Below are positions 26,042-35,902 of a DNA stretch of 64,000 bases, one piece after another; the stretch's first letter is position 1, and every line of letters begins with the position of its first letter. Location: NCBI RefSeq assembly GCF_000013045.1, contig NC_007677.1, positions 3,392,001 to 3,456,000 of the forward strand, given 5' to 3'. The notes beneath the pieces were generated by a model. That model was not told the DNA's origin. It made no database searches and was given only the letters and a program-made list of their open reading frames with translations. Source of the stretch: Salinibacter ruber DSM 13855. GTDB taxonomy: Bacteria; Bacteroidota; Rhodothermia; Rhodothermales; Salinibacteraceae. Both the position numbers and the translations under genes were made by a program.

Positions 26042-26076
26042 ACGCCGGATCCCTACAGGGGTCCGGCGTTTTTATT
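26042..26076 (+). terminator. Intrinsic terminator after the sigma gene
   Basis: ACGCCGGA (26042-26049) pairs with TCCGGCGT (26062-26069); the inner CCC/GGG extends the stem around TACA. The stem runs straight into TTTTTATTT. It ends the sigma transcript about 60 bp after its stop. Confidence 0.92.
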
Positions 26077-26125
26077 TGGCTCCGCCCCGCCGTCTCTTCC
26101 CCGCACGCAATCGGTTCCGTCCCGA

Positions 26126-26449
26126 ATGAACACGCCCGAGCCGAGCCGGCTCCAGGTTGACACGAAGGCCCAAACACTCACCGTGGACTGGGCAGACGGA
26201 CACACGTCCGTCTTTCCCCTCTCGCGCCTCCGGGCCGCCTGCCCGTGTGCCGAATGCCAGGGCGACGCGATCGACCGGATCGACCCGCCCGCCCCCGACG
26301 CCGGGCCGTCCGACGCCCCCCCGCAATGGACGGACCTCGAAATCGAGCCCGCCGGGAGCGTCGGCATCCGCATCACGTGGGACGACGGCCACAACGCCGG
26401 CATTTTTCGGTGGGACCGACTTTGGGACCTCCAACCGCCCAGCGCGTGA
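26126..26449 (+). CDS. DUF971-domain protein
   Basis: 107 residues from the ATG at 26126. It has the DUF971 pattern seen alone or at the N-terminus of gamma-butyrobetaine hydroxylases: LTVDWADGHTSVFPLSRLRAACPCAECQG, then WTDLEIEPAGSVGIRITWDDGHNAGIFRWDRLW. The two cysteines CPCAEC, with two conserved His, may bind a metal. A role in iron-sulfur or metal handling is proposed for the family, not shown here. It starts after the sigma terminator and so probably has its own promoter. Confidence 0.85.
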   Translation: MNTPEPSRLQVDTKAQTLTVDWADGHTSVFPLSRLRAACPCAECQGDAIDRIDPPAPDAGPSDAPPQWTDLEIEPAGSVGIRITWDDGHNAGIFRWDRLWDLQPPSA

Positions 26450-26476
26450 ACGGGCAGTTCCATCGCCCCTCCGTTC

Positions 26477-26572
26477 TCATCCGGTGACCTGGGCGATGGC
26501 GACGAACAGGAGAATGATGCCGGCGAAGACCCCGAGGGCAATCAGGATCTGACGCACCACACGACGATTCAT
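26477..26572 (-). CDS. Candidate 31-residue membrane peptide
   Basis: A short frame starting at the ATG that ends at 26572 encodes MNRRVVRQILIALG followed by VFAGIILLFVAIAQVTG and a stop. Three Arg in the first seven residues followed by a single hydrophobic helix fit a small inner-membrane peptide with the N-terminus inside. It lies between the convergent DUF971 and helicase genes. No clear Shine-Dalgarno is present, which is normal for this phylum. Support is only composition and position, so it is a hypothesis. Confidence 0.4.
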   Translation of the reverse strand: MNRRVVRQILIALGVFAGIILLFVAIAQVTG

Positions 26573-26700
26573 GGCAAATGGGGGAAAGACGGGGGGCTGG
26601 CGAGATTGTACGGCGCGGACGGATCGGGCCTCCTCACCCGCAATGTCCACCCGTACTTGTTAAGATCGGCTAAACCACCCGTCTTTGTCAAGGCCGGCGC

Positions 26701-28446
26701 CTACACGAGCCGCTTGCTCCGAAGGCACCGCTTCAGCCATTTCTTCTTGCGCTTCAGCAATTTCAGGCTCATGTCGGACTGGGCCTTGCGGAAGCGATCC
26801 TTGGCCTTGGCGTGCACGTCGCGCATGTGGACATCCATTCCGCGGTTCTGCAGCGCGTAGGCCACCCGCGTCGCGAGTTCCGAGCATTCCTGACGGAGCT
26901 CCTCCTCCTGCGCCGAGAGGTCGAGCGTATCGGAGCCCGACTCCTCAAAGGGCTGGCGCTGCACCTGGAGGTTGGAGTCCCGTCCGTTGTCTTCCAACTC
27001 CAGCCGGTGGGTCTCGATTTCCCCCTCGTTGACGCCCGTCAGGGCCCACTCGGAGCGGTCGTCGGTCTGCTCGGACTTTTCCGGCGAGGTGCCCTCTTCC
27101 GTGCGCCGGCGGAGGCCCTCCTGCACCTCCCGCGTCATCCAGGCCAGCGTTTCGGAGAGGCCCAGGTCGCCGGACGTGAACACGTCGCACACGTTGGCGT
27201 CCTCGTCCCATGCGTCGTAGTACCGCATGCCCCGAAAGATCTGCTGCAGCGTCTTGGAGCGGGCGCTCACGAGGTCGAGCTTGGCGATGACGCTGATGGT
27301 TTTGATGTCGGTGCCCTCCCCAATCATGTCCACCTGCACCATCACGTCCACCTCGCCCTGGCGATAGGCCTCCAGGCGCTCCTCCCGCTCGTCGCGCGGC
27401 ACGTCCTGCCCGATGCGGGTGGCGCTGAGCCAGCCGTAGCGCCGCTCCATAAAGTCGAGCACGTCGGCGGCGTGGCGGTTGCTCATGCAGGTGACGAGCA
27501 TCTGGTGGTTGCGTCCGTCCTCGGCACCGATCTGGCCGGCTCGCTTCTTCTGGAGGCGCCCCACGGCCGGGCCCAGCAGCGTGTCGAGGTAGACGTCGTG
27601 GAAGCGAAGGCTGCGGCGGGCGAAGTAGCGGTCCAGGTGCGACGTGTCTCGTCCCACCTCGTCTTTGAGCTCCCCAAGCGAGACCTCCACCTCCTCGCCG
27701 GTGTCCTCCTCCACCATCGTAATGTTGTAGTCGATCACGTGCGCCTCGATGCGCTTCAGGATCTGCCCCTCGGCGTGGGCGTCGCGCAGGCTCACCTCGT
27801 GGAGGGCGCGGTAGTGGAGTTGCTCCCGGCCGTCGTCGCCCGTCACCACGTCGTGCGGCACGCCGAAGAGGGGCTGGCCGTCGCTGCGGAGGGGCGTGCC
27901 GGAGAGGCCGATGAGCGAGTCGTAGGGCAGGCGCCCCACGGCCTGCGACCAGGTGCCCTCCTCCGGCAGGTGGTGAATCTCGTCGAGCACGAAGAGTGGC
28001 GCCCCCTGGTTGCAGTAGCGCTGCAGGTCGCGGTTGCCCGACTCCCCACAGGCGTACTGGTAGGTGGCGATGACGATGGGGATCTCCGGGTTCTTGACGA
28101 ACACGCGGTCCGCGTCGGCCACGCAGAAGGGCATGCGCGGCGCCCCAATCCAGCGCAGCATGCGCGCCATCTCGTCCGCGTCGGCGTACTGCTCCTGCAG
28201 GTTGCTCCGCGGCACGAACACGACAAGCGTGTCGCTCACGCCCATTGCCCGCGCCACGGCGAAGGAGGCAAGGGCCGTCAGTGTCTTGCCGTAGCCGGGG
28301 ACGAAGACGCCGAGGTGGTCGGTGCGGCCCTCCTGGTACGCCCTGGCCAGCTTGGCGAGGAAGGCGAGTTGGCCGTCGCGGAACGAAAAGTCCTCGGCCG
28401 GGTCGAGGCCGGGCAGGTCGGCGGCGGAGACGGACGACACAGACAT
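26701..28446 (-). CDS. DEAD/DEAH-type SF2 helicase, orphan
   Basis: 581 residues from the ATG ending at 28446 (MSVSSVSAADLPGLDPAEDFSFRDGQLAFL). Lobe 1 has Q-rich start FRDGQLAFLAKL, Walker A VPGYGKTLTAL, Walker B VLDEIHH and motif III SGTPLRSDG. Lobe 2 has MLVTCMSNRHAADVLDFM, VDMIGEGTDIKTI and arginine-finger motif LQQIFRGMRYY. The C-terminal 130 residues are first acidic, with TEEGTSPEKSEQTDDRSEW, then strongly basic (KRKKKWLKRCLRSKRLV). It resembles the helicase parts of restriction and repair enzymes (DEAD/ResIII), but no nuclease or methylase gene is adjacent. Function is not assigned; DNA repair or defence are possible. Confidence 0.8.
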   Translation of the reverse strand: MSVSSVSAADLPGLDPAEDFSFRDGQLAFLAKLARAYQEGRTDHLGVFVPGYGKTLTALASFAVARAMGVSDTLVVFVPRSNLQEQYADADEMARMLRWIGAPRMPFCVADADRVFVKNPEIPIVIATYQYACGESGNRDLQRYCNQGAPLFVLDEIHHLPEEGTWSQAVGRLPYDSLIGLSGTPLRSDGQPLFGVPHDVVTGDDGREQLHYRALHEVSLRDAHAEGQILKRIEAHVIDYNITMVEEDTGEEVEVSLGELKDEVGRDTSHLDRYFARRSLRFHDVYLDTLLGPAVGRLQKKRAGQIGAEDGRNHQMLVTCMSNRHAADVLDFMERRYGWLSATRIGQDVPRDEREERLEAYRQGEVDVMVQVDMIGEGTDIKTISVIAKLDLVSARSKTLQQIFRGMRYYDAWDEDANVCDVFTSGDLGLSETLAWMTREVQEGLRRRTEEGTSPEKSEQTDDRSEWALTGVNEGEIETHRLELEDNGRDSNLQVQRQPFEESGSDTLDLSAQEEELRQECSELATRVAYALQNRGMDVHMRDVHAKAKDRFRKAQSDMSLKLLKRKKKWLKRCLRSKRLV

Positions 28447-28656
28447 AAGGGGGGCTGCGAGACAACAGATACTGCGGCGGGGCGACCGGGGCGACGGCCC
28501 CGGTACAGACACCGCACCCAACGTACAGGTCACGGCCCGGAGGGGAAAGGCCTTCAGCCAGAGTTAGTCGTGCCGGGCCCCGCCGGATCTACTTTCGGGG
28601 CGCCGCACCAATAAGGCCTGGGGAGATGGCCCCCGTTTCGCCTCGCCTCCCGGTCG

Positions 28657-31308
28657 TTAGGGCCGCTCACTGGCCGGGGTCTCTTGCTGGAGGGGCGCCA
28701 CGTTCGGACGGTCCCGGCCGTCGCTCAGCAGATGCTCGGCGAAGTACTCGGCCCGGAGCCAGAACCAGTAGTCGTCCATGCTGCCATAGCCGTGCCGCTG
28801 GCCCGGAAAGACGAAGAGGTCGAACCGCTTGCCGGCCTCGATCAGCGCCTTGGCCATTCGATAGGTGTTGGCCGGGTGCACGTTGTTGTCGATCGTGCCC
28901 GTCGTCAGCAGAAGGTCCCCCTCCAGGTTGCCGGCAAGCTCCGAGTTTTTGCCGATGGAGAAGTCGAAGGAGACCTCCCCGGAGTCGTTCTCGGTCGGCT
29001 CCACGCCGTGGTGCGTCTCCGCCCACCAGCGGTTGTACACGTTGTTTTCGTGGTTGCCGGAAGAGGCGACGCCCACGTCGAATACGTCCGGGTACTGCAG
29101 GAGGGACGCCGTCGTTAAAAAACCGCCGCCGGAGTGCCCGTAGATGCCCACGCGATCTCCGTCGATGAAGTCGTGGCGGGCCGCGAGCTGCTCGATCGTG
29201 GCCTTCTTGTCCGCAAGCGGATAGTCCCGCAGGTTGCCGTAGCCGTAGGTGTGGTACCACCGCGAGCGATCGGGATGGCCGCCCCGATGCCCCGCCACCA
29301 CCACGATGAATCCCAGCTGGGCGAGGCCCACCTCGTCCCCGCTCGGGGCGAAGGCCTTCGGCACCGCCTCCGTCTGCGGGCCCGGATAGACGTAGGTGAT
29401 GACCGGATACTCCTTCTCCGGATCGAAGTCGAACGGCTTGTACATCACGCCGTGGAGGTCCGTTACCCCGTCGGCCGCCGTCACCTCGAAGGGCTCCGGC
29501 ATCTGCCAGCCCGCCTCGTTCAGGCTGCTCAGATCGGCCGTCTGCAGCTCCGTCACCACCTCGCCCTCGGCGTTTCGGAGGACGGCCCGGGGGACGGTAT
29601 CCACCCGGCTGTGGTTGTCGACGAAGAACCGGGCCGACTCGTTCATCGTTGCGCTGTGGTCGGCGTCGCCGGGGTTCAGGAGCTCGACCCCCGACCCGTC
29701 GAGTTGGACCCGGTAGAGGTGGTCGTAGTACGGGTCTTCGCCCGCTTCCCGGCCGTTGCCGGAGACGTAAGCAACGCCCTCCTCCTCGTCAACCGCCTTC
29801 ACCGCGTCGACGTGCCAGTCGCCCTCGGTGAGCTGGGCCTCCACCGTGCCGTCCGACCCGTAGCGGTACAGGTGCGACCATCCGTCGCGCTCAGAGAGCC
29901 AGAGCACGTCGCCGTTCGACAACAGCTCCGGGCGCTGGGTGTGGAAGTACTTGTTGAACCGCTCCTCCACGACCGTTCGCTCGATCTCCCCAGTCTCGGC
30001 GTCGGCCACCACCAGATCCGCCTTCGTCCGGTCGCGGCTGTGCCGCTCGTACCAGAGGGCGTCGGACCCCTCCGAGAGCCAAACCCGACGGCGCGGCGCC
30101 TCGGAGCCGGGATAGCGAAACTGCCGGTCGTCGAGGATCGAGAGGCTCTGATCCGTCCAACCCGTGTCCGCGACCCGGGTCTTCTCCATCGCCTCCAGGT
30201 CGTAGATCCAGAGCTCGTCGCGCCCGACGCTGTCCTCGCCGGGCATCGGGTACTTGAAGGTCTCCAGCTCGGGCCGGTCGTTGCCGGTCGCGTGCACGAC
30301 CCACAGCTCCTCGACGTCGCGCAGGTCCGACCGGACGAGCGCAAAGCGACGCGAGTCCTTCGCCCAGGAGATGTCGACCGCCTTGCGCTCCCCTTTCTCC
30401 TCCTGCTTCTTCGTGTCTGTTTTCCCCCGTCCATCATTGTTGGCCGCGTAGCTGTAGTACTTTTCGCCGTCTTCCGTCAGTCGCGTCTCCTCCAGGTCGA
30501 GCTCCTCGACGGCTTCTTCCGCGTCCTCCCCATCCTCGCCTCGGCGGGCATCGAGCACCTTCTCGTACGCCGCCCCATCCATCATCCAGAGGTCGTAGTT
30601 GCGGGCAAAAACGACCGTCTCGCCGTCCGGGGAGACGTTGGCCCAGTCGGGATGATCGTCCGGCTCTTCGTAGTCTTCGAGCTCGCGGAGGGTCTGCGTC
30701 GTGACGTCGTACTCGAAGTGGAAGACCTTCTGCTCGGTCTCCTCGTCGGCCCCGGCGCCTTCTTTGTCCTGTTTTTGCTGCTCCTCCTCCACGTCCTCCA
30801 CATCCTCGTCCTTCACCTCCTGCGAGGAGGTCACGTCGAACTGAAGCGTATTCTCGTCGACGAAGCGGATGTTCTCGATGGGCAGGTGTTTGGCGTCCCA
30901 CGGGTCCTGCGTGATGCGCGTGAGCTCGGACGCCAGGCGCTCACGGTCGAACAGCTCGCGCTGCGTGCCGTCTTCGGGGTCGACGATCCAGTAGCGCGTG
31001 CCCTCGGCGGTTTCGAAGTCGTACCAGAAGCCCTCCCGGCCCTCGATCCACTGCAGATCGACGGTCAGGTCGTATGCCATGTCCTCAACCTTGTACGGGG
31101 CGAAGCGCTCGGCAAGCTCGTAGTTGGCCGCCCCCGGGCCGCCGACGCGTCCCTCTTCGTCGGCGGCCTCCTGCCCAAACGCGGGCGCCGCGGGCCGACC
31201 CACGACCACGGCCATCAACACCGCGCCAACGAGGAGCAACGGGCACGTGGATACACGAGTGGATGAACAACGGGATACGAAGGAGCTTCGGACGAACGAG
31301 AGGTGCAT
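28657..31308 (-). CDS. S9B dipeptidyl-peptidase IV-like prolyl peptidase, exported
   Basis: 883 residues from the ATG ending at 31308 (MHLSFVRSSFVSRC), with a signal peptide ending near AFGQ. The N-terminal half is a beta-propeller-like DPP4 N domain (AKDSRRFALVRSDLRDVEELWVV, DDRQFRYPGSEAPRRRVWLSE). The C-terminal alpha/beta hydrolase has nucleophile Ser in GIYGHSGGGFLTTA near residue 725, Asp in TGTIDNNVHPANTY and His in GQRHGYG. It removes dipeptides, often after Pro or Ala, outside the cytoplasm. Odd feature: a highly acidic insertion around residue 165-200 (EVKDEDVEDVEEEQQKQD...), possibly a salt adaptation. A more upstream start at 31476 is not needed. Confidence 0.93.
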   Translation of the reverse strand: MHLSFVRSSFVSRCSSTRVSTCPLLLVGAVLMAVVVGRPAAPAFGQEAADEEGRVGGPGAANYELAERFAPYKVEDMAYDLTVDLQWIEGREGFWYDFETAEGTRYWIVDPEDGTQRELFDRERLASELTRITQDPWDAKHLPIENIRFVDENTLQFDVTSSQEVKDEDVEDVEEEQQKQDKEGAGADEETEQKVFHFEYDVTTQTLRELEDYEEPDDHPDWANVSPDGETVVFARNYDLWMMDGAAYEKVLDARRGEDGEDAEEAVEELDLEETRLTEDGEKYYSYAANNDGRGKTDTKKQEEKGERKAVDISWAKDSRRFALVRSDLRDVEELWVVHATGNDRPELETFKYPMPGEDSVGRDELWIYDLEAMEKTRVADTGWTDQSLSILDDRQFRYPGSEAPRRRVWLSEGSDALWYERHSRDRTKADLVVADAETGEIERTVVEERFNKYFHTQRPELLSNGDVLWLSERDGWSHLYRYGSDGTVEAQLTEGDWHVDAVKAVDEEEGVAYVSGNGREAGEDPYYDHLYRVQLDGSGVELLNPGDADHSATMNESARFFVDNHSRVDTVPRAVLRNAEGEVVTELQTADLSSLNEAGWQMPEPFEVTAADGVTDLHGVMYKPFDFDPEKEYPVITYVYPGPQTEAVPKAFAPSGDEVGLAQLGFIVVVAGHRGGHPDRSRWYHTYGYGNLRDYPLADKKATIEQLAARHDFIDGDRVGIYGHSGGGFLTTASLLQYPDVFDVGVASSGNHENNVYNRWWAETHHGVEPTENDSGEVSFDFSIGKNSELAGNLEGDLLLTTGTIDNNVHPANTYRMAKALIEAGKRFDLFVFPGQRHGYGSMDDYWFWLRAEYFAEHLLSDGRDRPNVAPLQQETPASERP

Positions 31309-31562
31309 CGACGACAACTTAGAACTGACGGGAAGACGCGAGGACGGGATGTGAGGTGAAAACCAAACACAAGCTACATCAGAGCCCCCCTCGAACGCAA
31401 CCGCCAGCGGGCTCCATCCATGAATTGCATCCCGGCCCGAATCAGCCGCACCAGCGGACCGTGGGGACGAACCCACCGTCCGCCCCCCGCATTCCGACAG
31501 TCATGGTGCCCGGCAGCATCACTGCGCGTTTGCCCTCGTGCCCGTGCACCATGGTGCCCTTC

Positions 31563-32456
<894 letters not shown>

Positions 32457-32525
32457 GCGAGACTGTAGGGGTTGTGCAAGGGAGAGTGTATCGGGCGGCC
32501 CCGTTGCCGGCCGCCGCGAGGTCGC

Positions 32526-33623
32526 CTACGACTGTGAGGGCGCCGCGCCCGTGAACCAACGGCGCAGGACGCGTTCGGCGGGCTTGCCCTGCGGGGTGAA
32601 GGCGGTCGGCCCCTCCACCTCGGCCGGCGGGTGCCACTTCCAGATGATGCCGCCCTTCAGCCAGGGCGCCCGGCCCACGGTGGACAGGAAGGCCCGGTAG
32701 CAGCGGGCCTGGAGGGCCGCGTCGGGCGTCGCGCCGTCGTCGCGCTCCGGCCATTCCCAGGGCCGCGCCGCCGCCCCTTCGGCACTCCGGTAGCCGACCT
32801 CTGTCAGGAGCACGGGGCGCCCGGTGCGCTCGTGGATCTCTGCCAGGGCCGCCCGGTGCGGGCCCCAGCCCGTCCGGAGGGCCGCGAGCGACGGGTCCGT
32901 GGCGTCCGTAAGGGGAAAGTAGGCCTGCACGCCGACGTAGTCGAGCGCGTCCCAGAACTGGATGCTGTCATACGCCTTGTGCCAGTTGGCCGCGTAGGTG
33001 AGGTTGCCGTCGTAGACGGTGCGGGCCGCCTCGGCGAGGCCGCGCCAGAAATCCGGCCGCTCGGTGGCCGACCGGGTCAACTCGGTCCCCAGCACGAGCG
33101 CGTCGGCGTCCACCTCCGCGGCGAGGCGCGCGTAGAGCATGAGGAAGCGGCGGTAGTCGGCCTCCCACGCCGCCCAGTCGGCCTCGGTGTCGAAGCCGAT
33201 GTCGCTCCGGTCCTGGGCCTCGTCGTACCCGCCCACCCACAGGTGCGGCTTCAGGATGACGCCCATCCCCAACGCGTCGGCCTGGCGGGCGAGGGCGCGG
33301 ACGCCCCGGTGCGACTCGCTGTACCAGCCGTCGCCCGTGTCGGCCCGGACGGTCGGCACGTCGGGCGCCTTCTGCCACCCGAACGCGACCAGGGTGAGGT
33401 GCGTCACGCCGAGGTCGCGGAGCCGCACGAGCAGGCTGGAGTCGGGGCGGTTGCGGGCATCGAGCGTCACGGAGCGCACGTCGAAGATGGGCTCCGACGG
33501 CGCAAGTGTGTCGGCGGCCGCCGGCGGCGCCCCGTCGGTCTTTCCGCACCCGGCCCCGGCGACGAAAAGCACGCCGAGGGCGAGCCCAGTCGCGAGACAC
33601 AGACAGTGGAGCGGCTGGCGCAC
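32526..33623 (-). CDS. GH113-like glycoside hydrolase lipoprotein
   Basis: 365 residues starting with a lipoprotein signal (MRQPLHCLCLATGLALGVLFV, lipobox AGAGC). The TIM barrel is visible as LGVTHLTLVAFGWQKAP, LGMGVILKPHLWVGGYDEAQD and LDYVGVQAYFPLT. The catalytic acid/base Glu is likely the one in ALVLGTELTRS and the nucleophile the one in RPVLLTEVGYRS, as in clan GH-A glycosidases of the GH113 type. GH113 enzymes cut beta-mannan, but the sequence alone does not prove the sugar. Probably outer-membrane anchored. Located 69 bp upstream of menB on the same strand. Confidence 0.75.
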   Translation of the reverse strand: MRQPLHCLCLATGLALGVLFVAGAGCGKTDGAPPAAADTLAPSEPIFDVRSVTLDARNRPDSSLLVRLRDLGVTHLTLVAFGWQKAPDVPTVRADTGDGWYSESHRGVRALARQADALGMGVILKPHLWVGGYDEAQDRSDIGFDTEADWAAWEADYRRFLMLYARLAAEVDADALVLGTELTRSATERPDFWRGLAEAARTVYDGNLTYAANWHKAYDSIQFWDALDYVGVQAYFPLTDATDPSLAALRTGWGPHRAALAEIHERTGRPVLLTEVGYRSAEGAAARPWEWPERDDGATPDAALQARCYRAFLSTVGRAPWLKGGIIWKWHPPAEVEGPTAFTPQGKPAERVLRRWFTGAAPSQS

Positions 33624-33845
33624 GGGACTGGGGACACTAGTGTAAGGACGCGTCGCCTAAACTCTGCGCGGGCTCGGGTGTTGCCTCTCTGGCGCCCCCC
33701 CGTCGCCCCTCCCGGCAGACCGGTGGGCACTCGTCGCGCGGCGCCACGCACTTTTCAGTGTGCGTCGTCTTTGTACCTTAAGGCCCACGTCCCTGGAGCC
33801 TTTCGGGACGCCTCGCGGTCTTTGCACTGGATCGATCATTGCTGT

Positions 33846-35084
33846 ATGCCAACTTACGACGTTGCCATCATTGGGGGCGGAATTGTGGGCCTCGCCACGG
33901 CCTACCGTCTCACCGAGCAGTACCCCGACGCCGCCGTCGCCGTATTGGAGAAGGAGGACCGGGTGGGAGCCCACCAGACGAGCCACAACTCCGGGGTCAT
34001 TCACTCGGGCATCTTCTATGAACCCGGCTCGCTGAAGGCGGAGAACTGCCGGACGGGCAAGCGCGCCCTCGTCGAGTTTTGCGAGCGTGAGGACGTCGAC
34101 TACGAGATGTGCGGCAAGGTCATCGTGGCCGCCGACGAGAGCGAGGTCCCCGAGCTGGAGCGGATCGAGGCCAAAGGCCGCCAGAACCAGGTGGACTGTA
34201 CCCGCATCGGCCCGGAGCGCCTGCACGAGTTGGAACCCCACGTGCAGGGCGTGGCGGGGCTCCACGTGCCGGCGGCCGGCATCGTCGACTACGAGGCGGC
34301 GGCCGAGGCCCTGGCCGATCGCGTGGAAGACCGCGGGCACCCGATTCGGACCGGGGCCGCCGTGCGCGACCTGCACGTCACCCCGAACCACGTGACGGTC
34401 GACACCACGGCCGGCGCCGTGCAGGCCCGCCATGCCGTCAACTGCGCCGGCCTCTACGCCGACCGCATCGCCGAGATGAGCGGCCAGGACCTGAACACGA
34501 AGATCGTGCCGTTTCGCGGCGAGTACTACGAGCTCGTGCCGGAGCGGCGGTCCCTCTGCGAGCGCCTCGTCTATCCGGTGCCCGACCCGGCCTTCCCCTT
34601 CCTGGGGGTCCACTTTACCCCGACGGTGGACGGGCGCGTGGAGTGCGGGCCGACCGCCGTCCTCGCATTTGCCCGCGAAGGGTACGGCCTCACAAACATT
34701 GACTGGGGGGAGCTCCTGGAAATTCTCACGTATCCGGGCGTCCAGAAACTGTCTGTCCGCCACTGGCAAAAGGGCCTCCGCGAGCTGCTCCAGTCGATGA
34801 GCAAGCGGGTCTACCTGCGGGCCGCCCGCCAGCTGATCCCCGAGGTGCAACTGGACGATTTCACGAAGCCGTGGGCCGGGGTGCGGGCCCAGGCCCTCCG
34901 GCGCGACGGCACCCTGGTCGACGACTTCCTCATCCGCGAGACCGACCGGGTCGTGAACGTCATCAACGCGGCCTCGCCCGCCGCCACCTCGGCGCTCAAC
35001 ATCGGCTCGCTGATCGTAGAAAACCACCTGCGCGACCGGCTGGCTGACCTTCAGGTGTCGACTGGGGCCCTGGGGGAGGGATAG
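33846..35084 (+). CDS. lhgO: L-2-hydroxyglutarate oxidase
   Basis: 412 residues from the ATG at 33846 (MPTYDVAIIGGGIVGLATAYRL). The FAD-binding Rossmann motif is GGGIVGLATA, followed by the family-specific HQTSHNSGVIHSGIFYEPGSLKAENC and FRGEYYELVPER. The C-terminus SPAATSALNIGSLIVENHL is typical. DAO/LhgO proteins oxidise L-2-hydroxyglutarate, a metabolic by-product of Lys and 2-oxoglutarate metabolism, and pass electrons to the membrane. An upstream start in the same frame would include hundreds of residues of antisense sequence and is excluded. Confidence 0.92.
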   Translation: MPTYDVAIIGGGIVGLATAYRLTEQYPDAAVAVLEKEDRVGAHQTSHNSGVIHSGIFYEPGSLKAENCRTGKRALVEFCEREDVDYEMCGKVIVAADESEVPELERIEAKGRQNQVDCTRIGPERLHELEPHVQGVAGLHVPAAGIVDYEAAAEALADRVEDRGHPIRTGAAVRDLHVTPNHVTVDTTAGAVQARHAVNCAGLYADRIAEMSGQDLNTKIVPFRGEYYELVPERRSLCERLVYPVPDPAFPFLGVHFTPTVDGRVECGPTAVLAFAREGYGLTNIDWGELLEILTYPGVQKLSVRHWQKGLRELLQSMSKRVYLRAARQLIPEVQLDDFTKPWAGVRAQALRRDGTLVDDFLIRETDRVVNVINAASPAATSALNIGSLIVENHLRDRLADLQVSTGALGEG

Positions 35085-35101
35085 GCCTCGCTCCTCCCGC
35101 C

Positions 35102-35124
35102 CGGCGCCCCGGCACGGGGCGCCG
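35102..35124 (+). terminator. GC-rich hairpin after lhgO
   Basis: CGGCGCCCC (35102-35110) pairs perfectly with GGGGCGCCG (35116-35124) around GGCAC. It lies 17 bp after the lhgO stop and before the next gene. There is no U-run, so it is only a possible terminator. Confidence 0.4.
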
Positions 35125-35192
35125 TAACTGCAGAGCCGTAGCCGGCACACAGAGACCCGCGCGCCCACTCATCGCCCCACACACAGCCTCAT

Positions 35193-35753
35193 ATGGCCTG
35201 GATCGACGTCATCGACCCCGACGACGCCACCGGCGACCTCAAAGAGCTCTACGACACGATCGCCGAACAGCGGGGCAAGGTCTCCAACGTTTTGACGGTG
35301 CACAGCCAAAACCCCGCGGCGCTGAAGGAGCACCTCGACCTCTACGACGCCGTCCTGTTTGGGGCCTCCCCCCTGAGCCGGGCCGACCGCGAGGCGATTG
35401 CCGTCGTCGTCTCCGCCGCCAACGAGTGCGACTACTGCGTCCGCCACCACGCCGAGGCGCTCCAGGCCTACTGGCAGGACGAGGATCGCGTACACCAGTT
35501 GGCCGACGACTACACCAAGCTCGACGCCCTCGACGATCGGCTCCGCACGGCGTGCGCCGTGGCCGAGAAGCTGACGGCCGCCCCCGGCGCCATGGCCGAG
35601 GCGGACGTGCATGCCCTGCGCGACGCCGGCTGGTCGGACCGTGCCGTGCTCGACATCGTGCTCGTGACCTCCTACTTCAACTTCGTGAACCGCATCACCA
35701 ACGGCCTCGGCGTGGAGGCGACCGAGGAGGAGGCGGCCGGCTACAACTACTAA
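35193..35753 (+). CDS. AhpD/carboxymuconolactone decarboxylase-like peroxidase
   Basis: 186 residues. The redox motif CDYCVRHH is CxxCxxxH as in AhpD-like alkylhydroperoxidases, set in the helical bundle LSRADREAIAVVVSAANECDYCVRHHAEAL. The C-terminal LDIVLVTSYFNFVNRITNGLGV is typical of the peroxidase-related subgroup (uncharacterised peroxidase-related domain). It probably detoxifies organic peroxides with a thiol reductant in the cytoplasm. A second protein of the same fold occurs at 40.6 kb. Confidence 0.88.
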   Translation: MAWIDVIDPDDATGDLKELYDTIAEQRGKVSNVLTVHSQNPAALKEHLDLYDAVLFGASPLSRADREAIAVVVSAANECDYCVRHHAEALQAYWQDEDRVHQLADDYTKLDALDDRLRTACAVAEKLTAAPGAMAEADVHALRDAGWSDRAVLDIVLVTSYFNFVNRITNGLGVEATEEEAAGYNY

Positions 35754-35902
35754 CCCTGCCCGCCCCCTCTTGACAGCCCATGGCGCGCGTCCGCTTCGGG
35801 GACCGTTTTGAGAGTCAGTTCGGGGCCGTGTAACACGCTCCTCCAACCGCCCTACGTAGGGGCGCTTCGCCGAGCTCTACTCTGGACTCGCTCCCCACCC
35901 AC

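Noticed and set aside
29134-31266. 710-codon plus-strand frame over the S9 peptidase
   Set aside because: Antisense shadow; the peptidase has catalytic motifs in order.
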